DNA of 64,000 bases from Paenibacillus castaneae (GTDB lineage Bacteria; Bacillota; Bacilli; Paenibacillales; Paenibacillaceae), in NCBI RefSeq assembly GCF_002884445.1, contig NZ_KZ614144.1, forward strand, positions 4,260,094-4,324,093, given 5' to 3'. The notes below the pieces were generated by a model, which was not told the origin of the DNA, ran no database searches, and saw only the letters and a list, made by a program, of their open reading frames with translations. This document shows positions 35,090-44,004 of the stretch, in pieces (position 1 is the first letter of the stretch; each line of letters opens with the position of its first letter). The position numbers were made by a program, and so were the translations under genes.

Positions 35090-35965
35090 TTATGCCTTTC
35101 TATTCACAAAATAAATACTGAACAAAATCAACATAAGACCAAGCAGAAGAGTAATTGTAAACGGTTCATTTAGAAATAAGGTTCCAGTCAAAATCGCTAC
35201 TACAGGAATAAGAAATGTAAAGGAAGCCACCTTGCTTGCTTCACCTGAATCAATTAGTTTATAAAACACGAGCCAGCCAATAGCTATTACGAATATTGAA
35301 ATGAATAACAGGCTCATGATAAACAGCGGCTCCCACCTGACATCAGACCATTTCTCGATGCCAGAACCAAGACTGGTCATCAACAATCCACCAGCTATTA
35401 ATTGAAGCGTGACAAGCCAAATCGGGTCTACAATTGAACTTTTTTTCTTAACATATATCGTTCCAAGCGCCCAGCTGAGCGAGGAGCCCAGCGCAAGCAA
35501 AATACCCGCTACCGAAATATGTCCAGATAAACCGCCGGCACCGCTGCAAATGATTCCAACACCTGAGAAACCAAAAACAAGCCCCGTTATTTTCAAGGCG
35601 TTCATTTTTTCTCCCAGCCACAGCCATGAGAATATACCGACCAGTACAGGCTGAAGAAACACAATAGCGGAGAACAATCCAGCTGGCAAATAATTCAGTC
35701 CCACCGTTTGCAAACCATAATACAAAATAACGTTAAACAAAGCTGATATGAGATAGATCGGCCATGTTTCTCTGAAACGCAGCTGTCTGTATCTCGGAAT
35801 GGCGATGAACAACAGAAGAATGCCGCCTAATAATGTCCTCACTCCCGAAAAAAGAATCGGTGGTATGTATGCCAATGTAAATTTGGATAATGGCCAGTTA
35901 ATTCCCCAGACCAATACTAAAAAAATAATTAGCAATACCGTTTGTTTACTAGTTAGTTTATTCAT
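35090..35965 (-). CDS. EamA/DMT family transporter
   Basis: About 291 residues from ATG 35965 (AAGGGGACC upstream); an in-frame start at 36010 would add a basic tail. Ten membrane spans are visible in two EamA halves, with LVWGINWPLSKFTLAYIPPILFSGVRTLLGG in the first and AILTGTLFLNEPFTITLLLGLMLI in the last. Members export metabolites or amino acids; the substrate is unknown. No neighbouring partner gene. Confidence 0.9.
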   Translation of the reverse strand: MNKLTSKQTVLLIIFLVLVWGINWPLSKFTLAYIPPILFSGVRTLLGGILLLFIAIPRYRQLRFRETWPIYLISALFNVILYYGLQTVGLNYLPAGLFSAIVFLQPVLVGIFSWLWLGEKMNALKITGLVFGFSGVGIICSGAGGLSGHISVAGILLALGSSLSWALGTIYVKKKSSIVDPIWLVTLQLIAGGLLMTSLGSGIEKWSDVRWEPLFIMSLLFISIFVIAIGWLVFYKLIDSGEASKVASFTFLIPVVAILTGTLFLNEPFTITLLLGLMLILFSIYFVNRKA

Positions 35966-36098
35966 GATGCCGGTCCCCTTGTTTCTCAAATTATTTCGTG
36001 TAAATCCCAATCATTTATAATACGCTCCTTCATACAGGTTATCAAATACCAAAAAAGACCGCCGATAAACATCGACGATCTCTTCTATACCAATCATT

Positions 36099-37712
36099 CT
36101 ATACCCACCAATGGTTATCATTGTTACCAGATGCGCTTACCAAGGGATCATTCCATAAAAACTCCGTTTCCTTCCCATCCAGCAGCCATCGGCGCGGACA
36201 TGTTGTTTCCATCCAATCCAATGGTTCTCCTAACGGAAGCGAACGCGAGGCGACGTCGAAAGCTGAACGGAGCGCAGCTTGCTGCTCCTTCGTCACTACT
36301 TCGGGAGCTGCGGATACGAACAATGGCGTTCCGCTTCCTGCCAGAAGATCGAGCCATTGACGATTTAAATGCCAAGGAACCTCAGATGTAATCCCAATGC
36401 AATCCGCATCATGGCTGTAGAAGGTCCCATGCTGCGGCATCCGGAAGGCGAGTGTATTAATGCCCATATATCGTGTCCTTTCCCAGGACTTTCCACTCGT
36501 ATCATCGCCCGTACGTTGTATCTCAAACAAGCCTGCCGACATATGGCTCACGGTGTTGCAGCCAATAATCATACTATTGCCGGAAGCTTTCGATATCGCC
36601 CGATAAAGATCCATTGTAATTTCAGCAGTTGTCTTCGATCGGTCATGAAAGGGGTGGCTTATACCGTTTAGATTGGAGTTCATTTCAAAACCCCATTTGC
36701 CAACTAGATCATAGGTTGAGAAATCATGCTTGATTAAATCATATCCCCATGCGGAAAGGGTCGAAATCGTGCTCGAGATATGTTCCAGCACTTCTGGCCG
36801 GCTCGGATCAAGAACGAAACCGTTGTTGGCCTCGTACCTAATCCATTCCTGAGGAACAGCCTGAGAAGTCAGCAGCGGACGACACCAAATTCCTGGCTTT
36901 ACGCCTGTAACTTTCATTTCTGCTGCCAGCTTCTCCATGTCAGGGAATTTCTTATTGCCAATCCAGGGTCCCCCGTTGCAAGCACCGCCTCCGCTGCTGA
37001 GCTGCCAACCATCATCTATGACCATGAAAGGACGATTTGTATTCGAATCAGCAAGCGACGAAATGAATCTCGAATCCTCCAAAATATTGTGATGTGTACT
37101 GTTTCCATACGCATAGTACCAGTTATTCCCACCATATACCGGTTGAGCAGGCATAAGCGGATGCTCGCACATTGCTGCGCAAAATCTTTGTGCAGATGCG
37201 AAAGAAGATTCATCGACCCGTCCTTCGTGGAAAAGGAGTCTCGCAATTTTAAGCATTCGATTGCCTAACTGTACACCCGCATCCGCATTCCGGACATCGG
37301 CCGTAAACGTTATACCCTCAGTATCTGCCTGCCAGTAGCAGAATGCATTGGGGCCTGTGCTCACGCCAAAGCCATCTGTGCGATTTCCATCATATAACAA
37401 GAAATACCAAGGCATTACTCTCTCTGCCACGATACCGCGCCATTCTAAATTCCCATATGCCCGTTCCCATTGATCACCAACAATCGTTAATTGGCCTGTC
37501 ATTGGCCTATTCCATCTAAGCTTGACAGTCTTGACTGCAAGCTTAGGGGACTGCAGCGACAGATCCGCCTCTATGCCTGTTTGATTCGCGGAAAGGGAAA
37601 CGGTTAATCCGTTCTTCTCCCATACACCGTCACTGTCTTTTATTAGCTTGACCCATTCATTCTCACTTTCGGCAATAACCATATCCGGTTGATGCATGCG
37701 ATTAAATAACAT
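36099..37712 (-). CDS. Clan GH-D alpha-galactosidase-like glycoside hydrolase (GH36/GH27-like)
   Basis: About 537 residues from ATG 37712 (GGGAGG upstream); the frame is open to 37751. The TIM-barrel signature is clear: RPFMVIDDGWQLS (about 230), GIWCRPLL, YDLIKHDFSTYDL (nucleophile Asp in KxD, about 340) and RTGDDTSGKSWERTR (acid Asp, about 410). The N-terminal beta-domain (1-200) is longer than in GH27 and shorter than in GH36, and no signal peptide is seen. It probably acts on alpha-galactosides or related raffinose-type sugars inside the cell; the substrate is unproven. No transporter or regulator adjoins it. Confidence 0.78.
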   Translation of the reverse strand: MLFNRMHQPDMVIAESENEWVKLIKDSDGVWEKNGLTVSLSANQTGIEADLSLQSPKLAVKTVKLRWNRPMTGQLTIVGDQWERAYGNLEWRGIVAERVMPWYFLLYDGNRTDGFGVSTGPNAFCYWQADTEGITFTADVRNADAGVQLGNRMLKIARLLFHEGRVDESSFASAQRFCAAMCEHPLMPAQPVYGGNNWYYAYGNSTHHNILEDSRFISSLADSNTNRPFMVIDDGWQLSSGGGACNGGPWIGNKKFPDMEKLAAEMKVTGVKPGIWCRPLLTSQAVPQEWIRYEANNGFVLDPSRPEVLEHISSTISTLSAWGYDLIKHDFSTYDLVGKWGFEMNSNLNGISHPFHDRSKTTAEITMDLYRAISKASGNSMIIGCNTVSHMSAGLFEIQRTGDDTSGKSWERTRYMGINTLAFRMPQHGTFYSHDADCIGITSEVPWHLNRQWLDLLAGSGTPLFVSAAPEVVTKEQQAALRSAFDVASRSLPLGEPLDWMETTCPRRWLLDGKETEFLWNDPLVSASGNNDNHWWV

Positions 37713-37857
37713 GATTGCTTGGTTCCTCCCTCGGCCACCATACTTCGCCATTTCAAATCATCTCTGCGATTAAATAAAGTATAAGGAGTAATCCATTATT
37801 AAGGGATAACCATCAGGGTCGGACTCACAATAAAAATGAACCAATTGAGACTTGCCT

Positions 37858-37887
37858 TGGACAACAATCCCTCTTGTCTGGTATAAT
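37858..37887 (+). promoter_or_regulatory. Promoter for the S51-like gene
   Basis: TGGACA (37858-37863), an 18-bp spacer and TATAAT (37882-37887) with a TGn extended -10 lie 32 bp before ATG 37919. Confidence 0.65.
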
Positions 37888-37918
37888 TTGGTGTTAAATA
37901 GCCAAGGGAGAGATTCAG

Positions 37919-38563
37919 ATGACAGATAAGCATTTGTTTTTATTCGGCGGAGGAGCACCGTTTAATGAAAGCTTAGGTAAAAAGTTCGCAACTCTGTCTT
38001 CAAACGGTTTGAACAAGGTCGTTATTTTGTTGATAGAACGAGAAGGATGGCAAGAATACATGCCTAAATATACCGATATATTAGCGCAATACGGCGTTGC
38101 GGATTTTTTATATTTCCCATTGACTTCAACACCGTCAGCCGACTTAATGGGACAACTCTATTCAGCAACAGGAATTATCATTTGTGGCGGTGATACTGAG
38201 CTGTATCGCGATTATATCGTCGATACAAAGGTCGGAACAATAGTAAAAACATTATATTTAGAAGGAGTTCCTATCGCAGGTTTTTCTGCAGGTGCCTTAA
38301 TAAGTCCTACTGTGTGCGTTATTCCGCCAATCGACAATAGAAAAAATGAGCATCTCTTCTTGCAAGGCCTAGGTTTGATAACTAATGGCTTAATAAGTGC
38401 GCATTTTTCAAAGTGGGACGAAGAAAACAATTTAAAAACTGCACTTGCTAAAACTAATATTTCACAGGGTTATGGGATTGATGATGATTCCGGCATTTAT
38501 TTTAAAAATGAAATGGTTTCGGAAACTGCGGGACAAGTATATTTTTACTACGGTAATGGTTGA
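37919..38563 (+). CDS. Peptidase S51/dipeptidase E-like protein
   Basis: 214 residues, with AAGGGAGAGATTCAG before ATG 37919. The type-1 glutamine-amidotransferase-like fold of peptidase S51 is indicated by LFLFGGGAPFN, IIICGGDTELYRDY and the nucleophile elbow AGFSAGA (Ser, about 124), with a downstream His in SAHFSKW. Such enzymes cleave Asp-X dipeptides or cyanophycin-like substrates, or act as unknown hydrolases. Its A/T-rich wobble use differs from the flanking glycosidase gene, hinting at acquisition. Own promoter and a terminator downstream. Confidence 0.82.
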   Translation: MTDKHLFLFGGGAPFNESLGKKFATLSSNGLNKVVILLIEREGWQEYMPKYTDILAQYGVADFLYFPLTSTPSADLMGQLYSATGIIICGGDTELYRDYIVDTKVGTIVKTLYLEGVPIAGFSAGALISPTVCVIPPIDNRKNEHLFLQGLGLITNGLISAHFSKWDEENNLKTALAKTNISQGYGIDDDSGIYFKNEMVSETAGQVYFYYGNG

Positions 38564-39118
38564 ACAATTTGCGTTTAACTGTTTTTAAATCACAACAATC
38601 TTAATAAAAACAGTCTACAGCAGGGTAACTTCGGCTATGGCACTGTAAGGCGAACTAAGAAGAGGGTGTCCCAAATACCATTGACTTTTGGGACACCCTC
38701 TTCTATTTATTTGGTCTGCAAAAATTAACGGATACAGGAGCCCTTATTTGCTGCAAAAACACTCTTCGAACTGCTTACGGACCTCAGAGCCCTTATTGGC
38801 TCGAAAAGTCCCGCATATGACCCGATTCAATGAAAATAACTTCTCTCATGTCCGTAAACTTTTCTTTTTCAGCTAATTCACTCATATAACGTACCTCATG
38901 TCCGTAACTACTCATAAAGGATTCCATATTTGCGCATATCTTCTGCCAGCATGTCTGTTTAACCGATATCAAACGCTGAGTAAGGAGTTATACCTGCCGC
39001 TAAAGAGTCGCCTAGCGCAAGCGCTTTACCCTCGCTTTGATCAACTGCTACGTTGAAGGTCGACCTCCATTGCTGCGCCTTATTTCCAGCTTTATCGGAG
39101 ACATCGATTCCCTCTTGG
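38564..39118. repeat. 555-bp gene-free stretch with imperfect direct repeats
   Basis: No credible gene. A 31-bp element (acggatacaggagccctt...) at 38728-38758 recurs in diverged form at 38777-38807, sharing GAGCCCTTATT. CTCATGTCCGTAA occurs at 38845-38857 and 38895-38907. The copies lie 49-50 bp apart. This looks like a decayed dispersed-repeat cluster; similar GAGCCCTTATTTG strings recur in Paenibacillus intergenic DNA as far as I recall. Confidence 0.5.
38658..38708 (+). terminator. 18-bp perfect hairpin, terminator of the S51-like gene or repeat-derived
   Basis: AGAAGAGGGTGTCCCAAA (38658-38675) pairs perfectly with its complement (38687-38704) around an 11-nt loop and is followed by ATTTATTT. 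Confidence 0.65.
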
Positions 39119-39934
39119 TTATTTCTCAGTATGATCTAATAGATTGTATTTCTTATTGCACAAATTAATGATGAAATGGATTATTTTTTGTGTTTCAAAA
39201 GCCCGTTCTTCCTTTGAGCCAAAATGACTTATTTCTGCTGCACCTTTCCTTATTTGTAAGGCTTCATGAATAAGGGGATGCCATTGCGGCAGCAATTCCT
39301 TTAATAGATAATAGCCGCCCTGCTCTTTTGTAATGATGCTTTTGTTTTGTAGGGTAAACATAATTCGACCGAGAGTAAGCACGGTAAAGTCAATCCAATC
39401 GTCATGCATAAAGATCTCAACGTTCTGCGCTTTATTTGTCCAATAATGATGGAGATTGTATTTCATAGCGTAAAGCAAATCATTCCAGTCCACTACGATG
39501 TCTAATTCATTAACTTCTGGTCCAAAAACGGCGATCCCCTCATACTTAACAATCCATAAAGCTGTAGGGTCAAGCCAACCATTTCTAAGTCCTTCATATT
39601 GACCGTAATAAAATTTCGGATAACGATCATTAGCTGCGTGAATGGTTTTATTCAGATGTGCAAGTGTCGTGTATTGTCCTTCTGCAACCATATAACTACG
39701 ATGGTTTCCTTTAAGCTCTTCATGAATAGCTTGAATAATAAGAAGCTCATCTTCTGTACATTCGTGATTGAATACGACGACAAAATCAATGTCGCTCTTG
39801 TCTTTGTTAAATCCTTGCAGTACAACCGATCCTTGAAGATATAGTCCAATCGCGGCATTCGGCAGTTTAGAACGAAGCAACCGGCTAAAATCGGAAATGA
39901 GAGGCTGGATTTCAATGGGTATTCTTGAATTCAA
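39119..39934 (-). CDS. AadA-like nucleotidyltransferase domain protein (DUF4111)
   Basis: 271 residues from TTG 39934, chosen because AAGGAG lies 9 nt upstream; ATGs at 39985/39982 lie before that site and have none. The nucleotidyltransferase motif is LYLQGSVVLQGFNKDKSDIDFVVV (GS...DxD, about 30-53). A C-terminal helical DUF4111-like part (WIDFTVLTLGRIMFTLQNKSIITK, about 190) is as in streptomycin/spectinomycin adenylyltransferases. It might modify an aminoglycoside, but many relatives have unknown targets; no resistance claim is made. A/T-rich codons suggest a transferred gene. Confidence 0.78.
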   Translation of the reverse strand: MNSRIPIEIQPLISDFSRLLRSKLPNAAIGLYLQGSVVLQGFNKDKSDIDFVVVFNHECTEDELLIIQAIHEELKGNHRSYMVAEGQYTTLAHLNKTIHAANDRYPKFYYGQYEGLRNGWLDPTALWIVKYEGIAVFGPEVNELDIVVDWNDLLYAMKYNLHHYWTNKAQNVEIFMHDDWIDFTVLTLGRIMFTLQNKSIITKEQGGYYLLKELLPQWHPLIHEALQIRKGAAEISHFGSKEERAFETQKIIHFIINLCNKKYNLLDHTEK

Positions 39935-40053
39935 AGCTCTTTTCTCCTTTATAAATCGTAATAGCAATCTCTTTACGATCATCATAAATTCAAAAAGAAT
40001 AATAATATAGAGAAACTTCCAAATGATTACTTTCCTATTTTCGCAGCAAACGA

Positions 40054-40110
40054 TAAAAAGAGGCTGTCCCCGTAGCTAGTCACACCTTTTCGGACAAATG
40101 CCTCTTCTTC
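40054..40110 (-). terminator. Terminator after the tandem serine hydrolase
   Basis: On the minus strand GAAGAGGC...TGTCC pairs with GGACA...GCCTCTTTTT, with a 5-T tract. Confidence 0.7.
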
Positions 40111-40133
40111 ATTCTTTTGAAATTATCGGTGCG

Positions 40134-42395
40134 TTACTGCAAGCCGGATAAAATGATATTTTTGGATTGTACGAGCGGTTCTGGAGACCAATCGATCGTC
40201 GATGGGACGACTACAACCGCAGCAAAGCGGTAAGAAGGTTCAAGAATTAGGGCACAGCTGATAACAGAATCATGGTAATACGGCATTGGAAAATCAGGCT
40301 GTTTAAGCGGATAAAGCCCGTCCCCGCATGGGAAATGACGATCATTAGCACCAGCCCACAACAAGCCCGGTGTTCGCATAAATTCATTTCGTTCCAGCAT
40401 TTCGATAGAGGATCGGCCCAAAACCCTGCTCCCTTCCCTCGCAACCCCTCCGTCGAGCAGCATTTGTCCAAGCCTGTGCAAATCATCTATTGTACAATAG
40501 ATCCCAGCACCGGAACGAGGAGGATCTCCTTGAACGGTACGGTTTGTACGAAGCAATAAATCCTGCCATTCATCTGCAACAGCCACTTTGTTATGCAAAT
40601 GCTCCGGCACAGTGAAATAGGTAGCTTCCATGCCAAGAGGCTGCAGAATCCGTTCCTTTACATATTGCTCGTAAGGAATGCCGCTTACACGGGCGATAAC
40701 CTCGCCTAGCAATATATAACCCGCAGTGGAGTACAATCTTTTCTTGCCAGGTGCTGCAATTGAGGGACCCGTAAGAATAGCCTTAATCCACTTTGCGCTA
40801 TTCTCCTGCTCACCGTCATAAAGAAAGCGGTATTCCCACCAGCCATTAGGACTCGGTTCACCGAACATTCCAGGTTCAGGGGATAAGCCAGAGGTATGAT
40901 TCAGCAAATGAAAGATTTCGATCTTGCGATGCTGATCCGTATCCAATTCGGCAATAATGTCTTTCACTGGCTGCGTCAGCATGAGCTTTCCGTCTTCAAC
41001 CAGCTGCATCACTGCGATCATGGTCAGCAGCTTGTTTAAAGAGGAGACCAAATAAACAGTGTCCCGTTCCAGCGTTTTTTTGCTGCCATATTCCAATATG
41101 CCTGTTGCATTCTTAGCCAAGCATTCTCCATCACAAGCAAGTAAATAGCTCGCCCCTTGAATGCTGCCGCTAGCAACAAGCTCCTTCAGATGCCTATCAA
41201 GCTGTTTCACTGTATTCTCTTGCAAGATGGAGTGGGTATCCGTCCGCTGGGCAGCCTCGCCTTCATTCCGAGCAGGGGACAAAGCAGACCAAACGATGCT
41301 GCGCGGCAGAGCATTTGCAACCTCAAAGTTCCAAGTCGAGTTTGGCACAAAGTAAGTATAAATAAGTCCTTCCTTTGGATCGATATAAAGTCCGCACATT
41401 GCATTTCCTTGCCAGTATGTGCCTGGACTCATCATTACACCTTGTCCATCTAACACATTCCAGCCTAAGCCAAATTGGCAATTGTCCGTTTCTTTCCCCC
41501 AAGATCTTTCTTTGACATCCGATAGGTTGTTACTCGTCATCATGGTCACGGAACGCTTGCTTAATATTCGAGTTCCATCCAGCATTCCTCCGCTTAGCAG
41601 CATTTGTCCGAATCTTATTAAATCATGAAGAGAGGCATTCAAGCCTATAAAGGATCTTGGCATCCGAGTATCTGAATCATTAATCCCCCATTCCTGCCAC
41701 TCAAACGAGTAAAGCACCTGATTCCTTTTGTCCTGCGGTACAGCAAAGAATGAATCGTTCATGCCCAGCGGCTGTAGAATATGATTTTCGATATAGGTCT
41801 CGTAACTTGCGCCTGTCACTTTCTCAATGATGACACCTAATACGGCGTAGTTGGCATAACTGAGCTCATGCCGTTCGCCAGGCTTACCTGATAGCGGGAA
41901 AGAAAGAATGCCTTGCAGCCAATGGCCTTTAAAAGTCGATTGCCATTCGAAATGAGGGAAATGAAAAGATTCCCCGCGAATATGCGGGTTCGCGATAAGT
42001 CCGGAAGTTTGTGTTAATAGATGAAAGACCGTGATGGATTCGAAATGAGGGTTATCAAATTCGTCTAATAGGTCAGCCACCGGCTGATGCAAACTGATTT
42101 TTCCTTGTTCCACTAATTGTAAAATAGCTGTTGCTGTAAAAGTCATCGTCACTTCATATATGTTTCCACTTGCTCTAGTAGTCAGTTCATCACTGCCCTC
42201 GCGGCATGTTCGTCGACCAACAGCAGCCTCTGCTACAACCTTTCCATTCTTAGAGATCAGGTAGCTGGCTCCTTGAATGCGCTTGTCTTGAAGTTGATCC
42301 TCAAAAAAAGTTTTTAATGCAGACAATCTCTCGACATCTATGCCGTCATTAATCGGCTTAACATCTGCCATTCCCGCCATAAACTCCAAACTCAT
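40134..42395 (-). CDS. Tandem beta-lactamase-fold serine hydrolase, first domain degenerate
   Basis: About 753 residues from ATG 42395 (the frame opens at 42461, but that ATG overlaps a cre-like site and lacks a ribosome site). Two class C beta-lactamase/LACTB-like domains follow each other. Domain 2 keeps SxxK (VSSLNKLLT) and a Tyr motif YSTAGYILLG. Domain 1 keeps YANYAVLG but has EVTMTFTATA where SxxK is expected, so both Ser and Lys are lost. Domain 2 probably hydrolyses a peptide, ester or lactam; domain 1 may be structural. No signal peptide is seen. Confidence 0.82.
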   Translation of the reverse strand: MSLEFMAGMADVKPINDGIDVERLSALKTFFEDQLQDKRIQGASYLISKNGKVVAEAAVGRRTCREGSDELTTRASGNIYEVTMTFTATAILQLVEQGKISLHQPVADLLDEFDNPHFESITVFHLLTQTSGLIANPHIRGESFHFPHFEWQSTFKGHWLQGILSFPLSGKPGERHELSYANYAVLGVIIEKVTGASYETYIENHILQPLGMNDSFFAVPQDKRNQVLYSFEWQEWGINDSDTRMPRSFIGLNASLHDLIRFGQMLLSGGMLDGTRILSKRSVTMMTSNNLSDVKERSWGKETDNCQFGLGWNVLDGQGVMMSPGTYWQGNAMCGLYIDPKEGLIYTYFVPNSTWNFEVANALPRSIVWSALSPARNEGEAAQRTDTHSILQENTVKQLDRHLKELVASGSIQGASYLLACDGECLAKNATGILEYGSKKTLERDTVYLVSSLNKLLTMIAVMQLVEDGKLMLTQPVKDIIAELDTDQHRKIEIFHLLNHTSGLSPEPGMFGEPSPNGWWEYRFLYDGEQENSAKWIKAILTGPSIAAPGKKRLYSTAGYILLGEVIARVSGIPYEQYVKERILQPLGMEATYFTVPEHLHNKVAVADEWQDLLLRTNRTVQGDPPRSGAGIYCTIDDLHRLGQMLLDGGVAREGSRVLGRSSIEMLERNEFMRTPGLLWAGANDRHFPCGDGLYPLKQPDFPMPYYHDSVISCALILEPSYRFAAVVVVPSTIDWSPEPLVQSKNIILSGLQ

Positions 42396-42460
42396 CCCAA
42401 AATCCACCCTCCAACTGGAATTTTGACCACTATTTTCATAATATCCCACGATACATGCCA

Positions 42461-42474
42461 TGTAAACGCTTTAA
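42461..42474. promoter_or_regulatory. Putative CcpA cre site
   Basis: TGTAAACGCTTTAA is a near-palindrome one base off the TGnAAnCGnTnnCA core, in the divergent region before 42395 and 42565. Catabolite control of either gene is inferred. Confidence 0.4.
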
Positions 42475-42564
42475 TTAAAGTTAACTAGTAGAAGGAAAAT
42501 TAAACTTTATGTAGAACCATATCTCATAGATGCAAACTATTTACAATTCGAACGGAGGTTTTAT

Positions 42565-43665
42565 GTGAGTAAGCTTATTCATTTGTTAGTTGGCACTGCC
42601 AAAGGCGTGTTTATGTACAGCTCCGATGAGAAAAGAAAAGATTGGTCGTTGAAAGGCCCTTTCTTAAACGGTTGGGAAGCTTATAGCGTATTGGGAGACA
42701 GCCGATCAGGAAGCAGAATGTTTGCAGGCACTTCTCATGCAGCATATGGTGCTACCATTCGAATAAGTGATGATTATGGAGAAACCTGGCGTCAGGCGGC
42801 GCAAAGTCCCAGCTATTCGTCGGAGAGTGGTTTTTCACTCAATCGTATTTGGCAGCTAATTCCTGGGGGAGACACACAGCCTGATACGTTCTATGCCGGT
42901 GTTGAAGAAGCAGGGCTGTTCGTTAGTCATGACCGTGGTGAAACCTGGACTGAGCTGGACGGGCTTACAAAACACCCGACGCGTCCAGAATGGTTTGGCG
43001 GTGCTGGCGGCATGTGCTTGCATACCATTCTTATTGATCCAAGAAACCCGAATCGCATATGGGCTGCAATGTCAGCGGTAGGCGTATTCCGCAGCGATGA
43101 CGGCGGCAAAAGCTGGGTTGTATGCAACAAAGGGCTTAATCGTGCTGCTACCGGTCAGCCAGACGAGAGTATCGGTTATTGCATCCACAAGATGGTTGCC
43201 GATCCTATCGATCCAGATACGCTTTATATGCAGGAACATAGCGGCGTATTTATTTCGAAGGATGGAGGAGACTCTTGGCAAATCTACGAGGAAGGGCTGG
43301 ACATGCATGGCGACGATCGCCCGTTCGGTTTCCCGATCGCTATTGGTTCGAATGGCGACTTATTCCTCATCCCTCTCGAAAGCAGCGAGAAACGTTCCAT
43401 GCGGGATGGGAAATTGATCGTATGGTCGCGCCCTCGCGGCGGTGCAAGATGGGAGCCTATCGGGGATGTCGTGCCGGATGAGCTAAGGCATGTGAGCGTT
43501 CTTAGAGACGGTATGACTGTTGATGCTATGGAACAATTCGGGCTTTATATAGGCACATCAAGCGGTGAAGTATTCTGCTCGCTAGATAGCGGACAATCCT
43601 GGCAGCGCCTTCCCGGCCAGCTTTCCCGTATACTGAACGTCAAGTCTTGGATTGTGGAGGTGTAA
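42565..43665 (+). CDS. BNR/sialidase-like beta-propeller protein
   Basis: 366 residues from GTG 42565 with GGAGGTTTT upstream. Repeated Asp-box (BNR) motifs SxDxGxTW: ISDDYGETW, VSHDRGETW, RSDDGGKSW, ISKDGGDSW and CSLDSGQSW, spread evenly over a propeller of the sialidase/YCF48/VPS10 type. There is no signal peptide, and the Arg triad and Glu/Tyr of true sialidases were not recognised, so it is likely a non-sialidase propeller. A MoaD/ThiS-like gene follows 8 bp later. Gene pairs like this recur in soil bacteria as I recall; function unknown. Confidence 0.85.
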   Translation: MSKLIHLLVGTAKGVFMYSSDEKRKDWSLKGPFLNGWEAYSVLGDSRSGSRMFAGTSHAAYGATIRISDDYGETWRQAAQSPSYSSESGFSLNRIWQLIPGGDTQPDTFYAGVEEAGLFVSHDRGETWTELDGLTKHPTRPEWFGGAGGMCLHTILIDPRNPNRIWAAMSAVGVFRSDDGGKSWVVCNKGLNRAATGQPDESIGYCIHKMVADPIDPDTLYMQEHSGVFISKDGGDSWQIYEEGLDMHGDDRPFGFPIAIGSNGDLFLIPLESSEKRSMRDGKLIVWSRPRGGARWEPIGDVVPDELRHVSVLRDGMTVDAMEQFGLYIGTSSGEVFCSLDSGQSWQRLPGQLSRILNVKSWIVEV

Positions 43666-43673
43666 AGTCTGGC

Positions 43674-43952
43674 ATGCCAATTATCGAATGCTCCGTTCCC
43701 TCCCTCATCAGCGACTGTACAGGCGGCAAAAGCCGCTTCACCTTAGAAGCTGACACCTTAGAAGAAGCATTAATCCTGCTGCAGAATACGTATCCTCTGC
43801 TTCGCGTTCATCTCTTTACCGAGACGGGAGCCGTTCGCAAGCATGTGCTTTTGTTCTACAACGAGGACAATTTAGCTTGGATTGATACGTATAATATTCC
43901 ATTAAAGCGGGGTGATCGGCTGACCGTTCTTCAAGCCGTTTCCGGCGGATAA
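43674..43952 (+). CDS. MoaD/ThiS-like sulfur-carrier protein
   Basis: 92 residues from ATG 43674, with GGAGGTG overlapping the end of the propeller gene. The beta-grasp pattern is visible (IIECSVPSLISDCTGGKSRF, LEEALILLQNTYPLLR, RKHVLLFYNEDNL, LKRGDRLTVLQAVSGG). The C-terminal Gly-Gly needed for thiocarboxylation by an E1-like enzyme is intact. It is co-transcribed with the BNR propeller. The convergent neighbour is a decayed ThiF gene, so its activating enzyme may be gone or supplied elsewhere. Confidence 0.85.
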   Translation: MPIIECSVPSLISDCTGGKSRFTLEADTLEEALILLQNTYPLLRVHLFTETGAVRKHVLLFYNEDNLAWIDTYNIPLKRGDRLTVLQAVSGG

Positions 43953-43957
43953 AGAAT

Positions 43958-43998
43958 GAAAGCCCAACTTCTGCTTATTGCGGGAGCTGGGCTTTGCT
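43958..43998 (+). terminator. Terminator after the sulfur-carrier gene
   Basis: AAAGCCCAACTTC pairs with GGGAGCTGGGCTTT (43960-43995), followed by GCTATTTC. Confidence 0.7.
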
Positions 43999-44004
43999 AT
44001 TTCT

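Noticed and set aside
38658..38704. Hairpin resembling ends of transposable elements (GGGTGTCCCAAA)
   Set aside because: No transposase, target duplication or second end was found; treated as a terminator or repeat relic.
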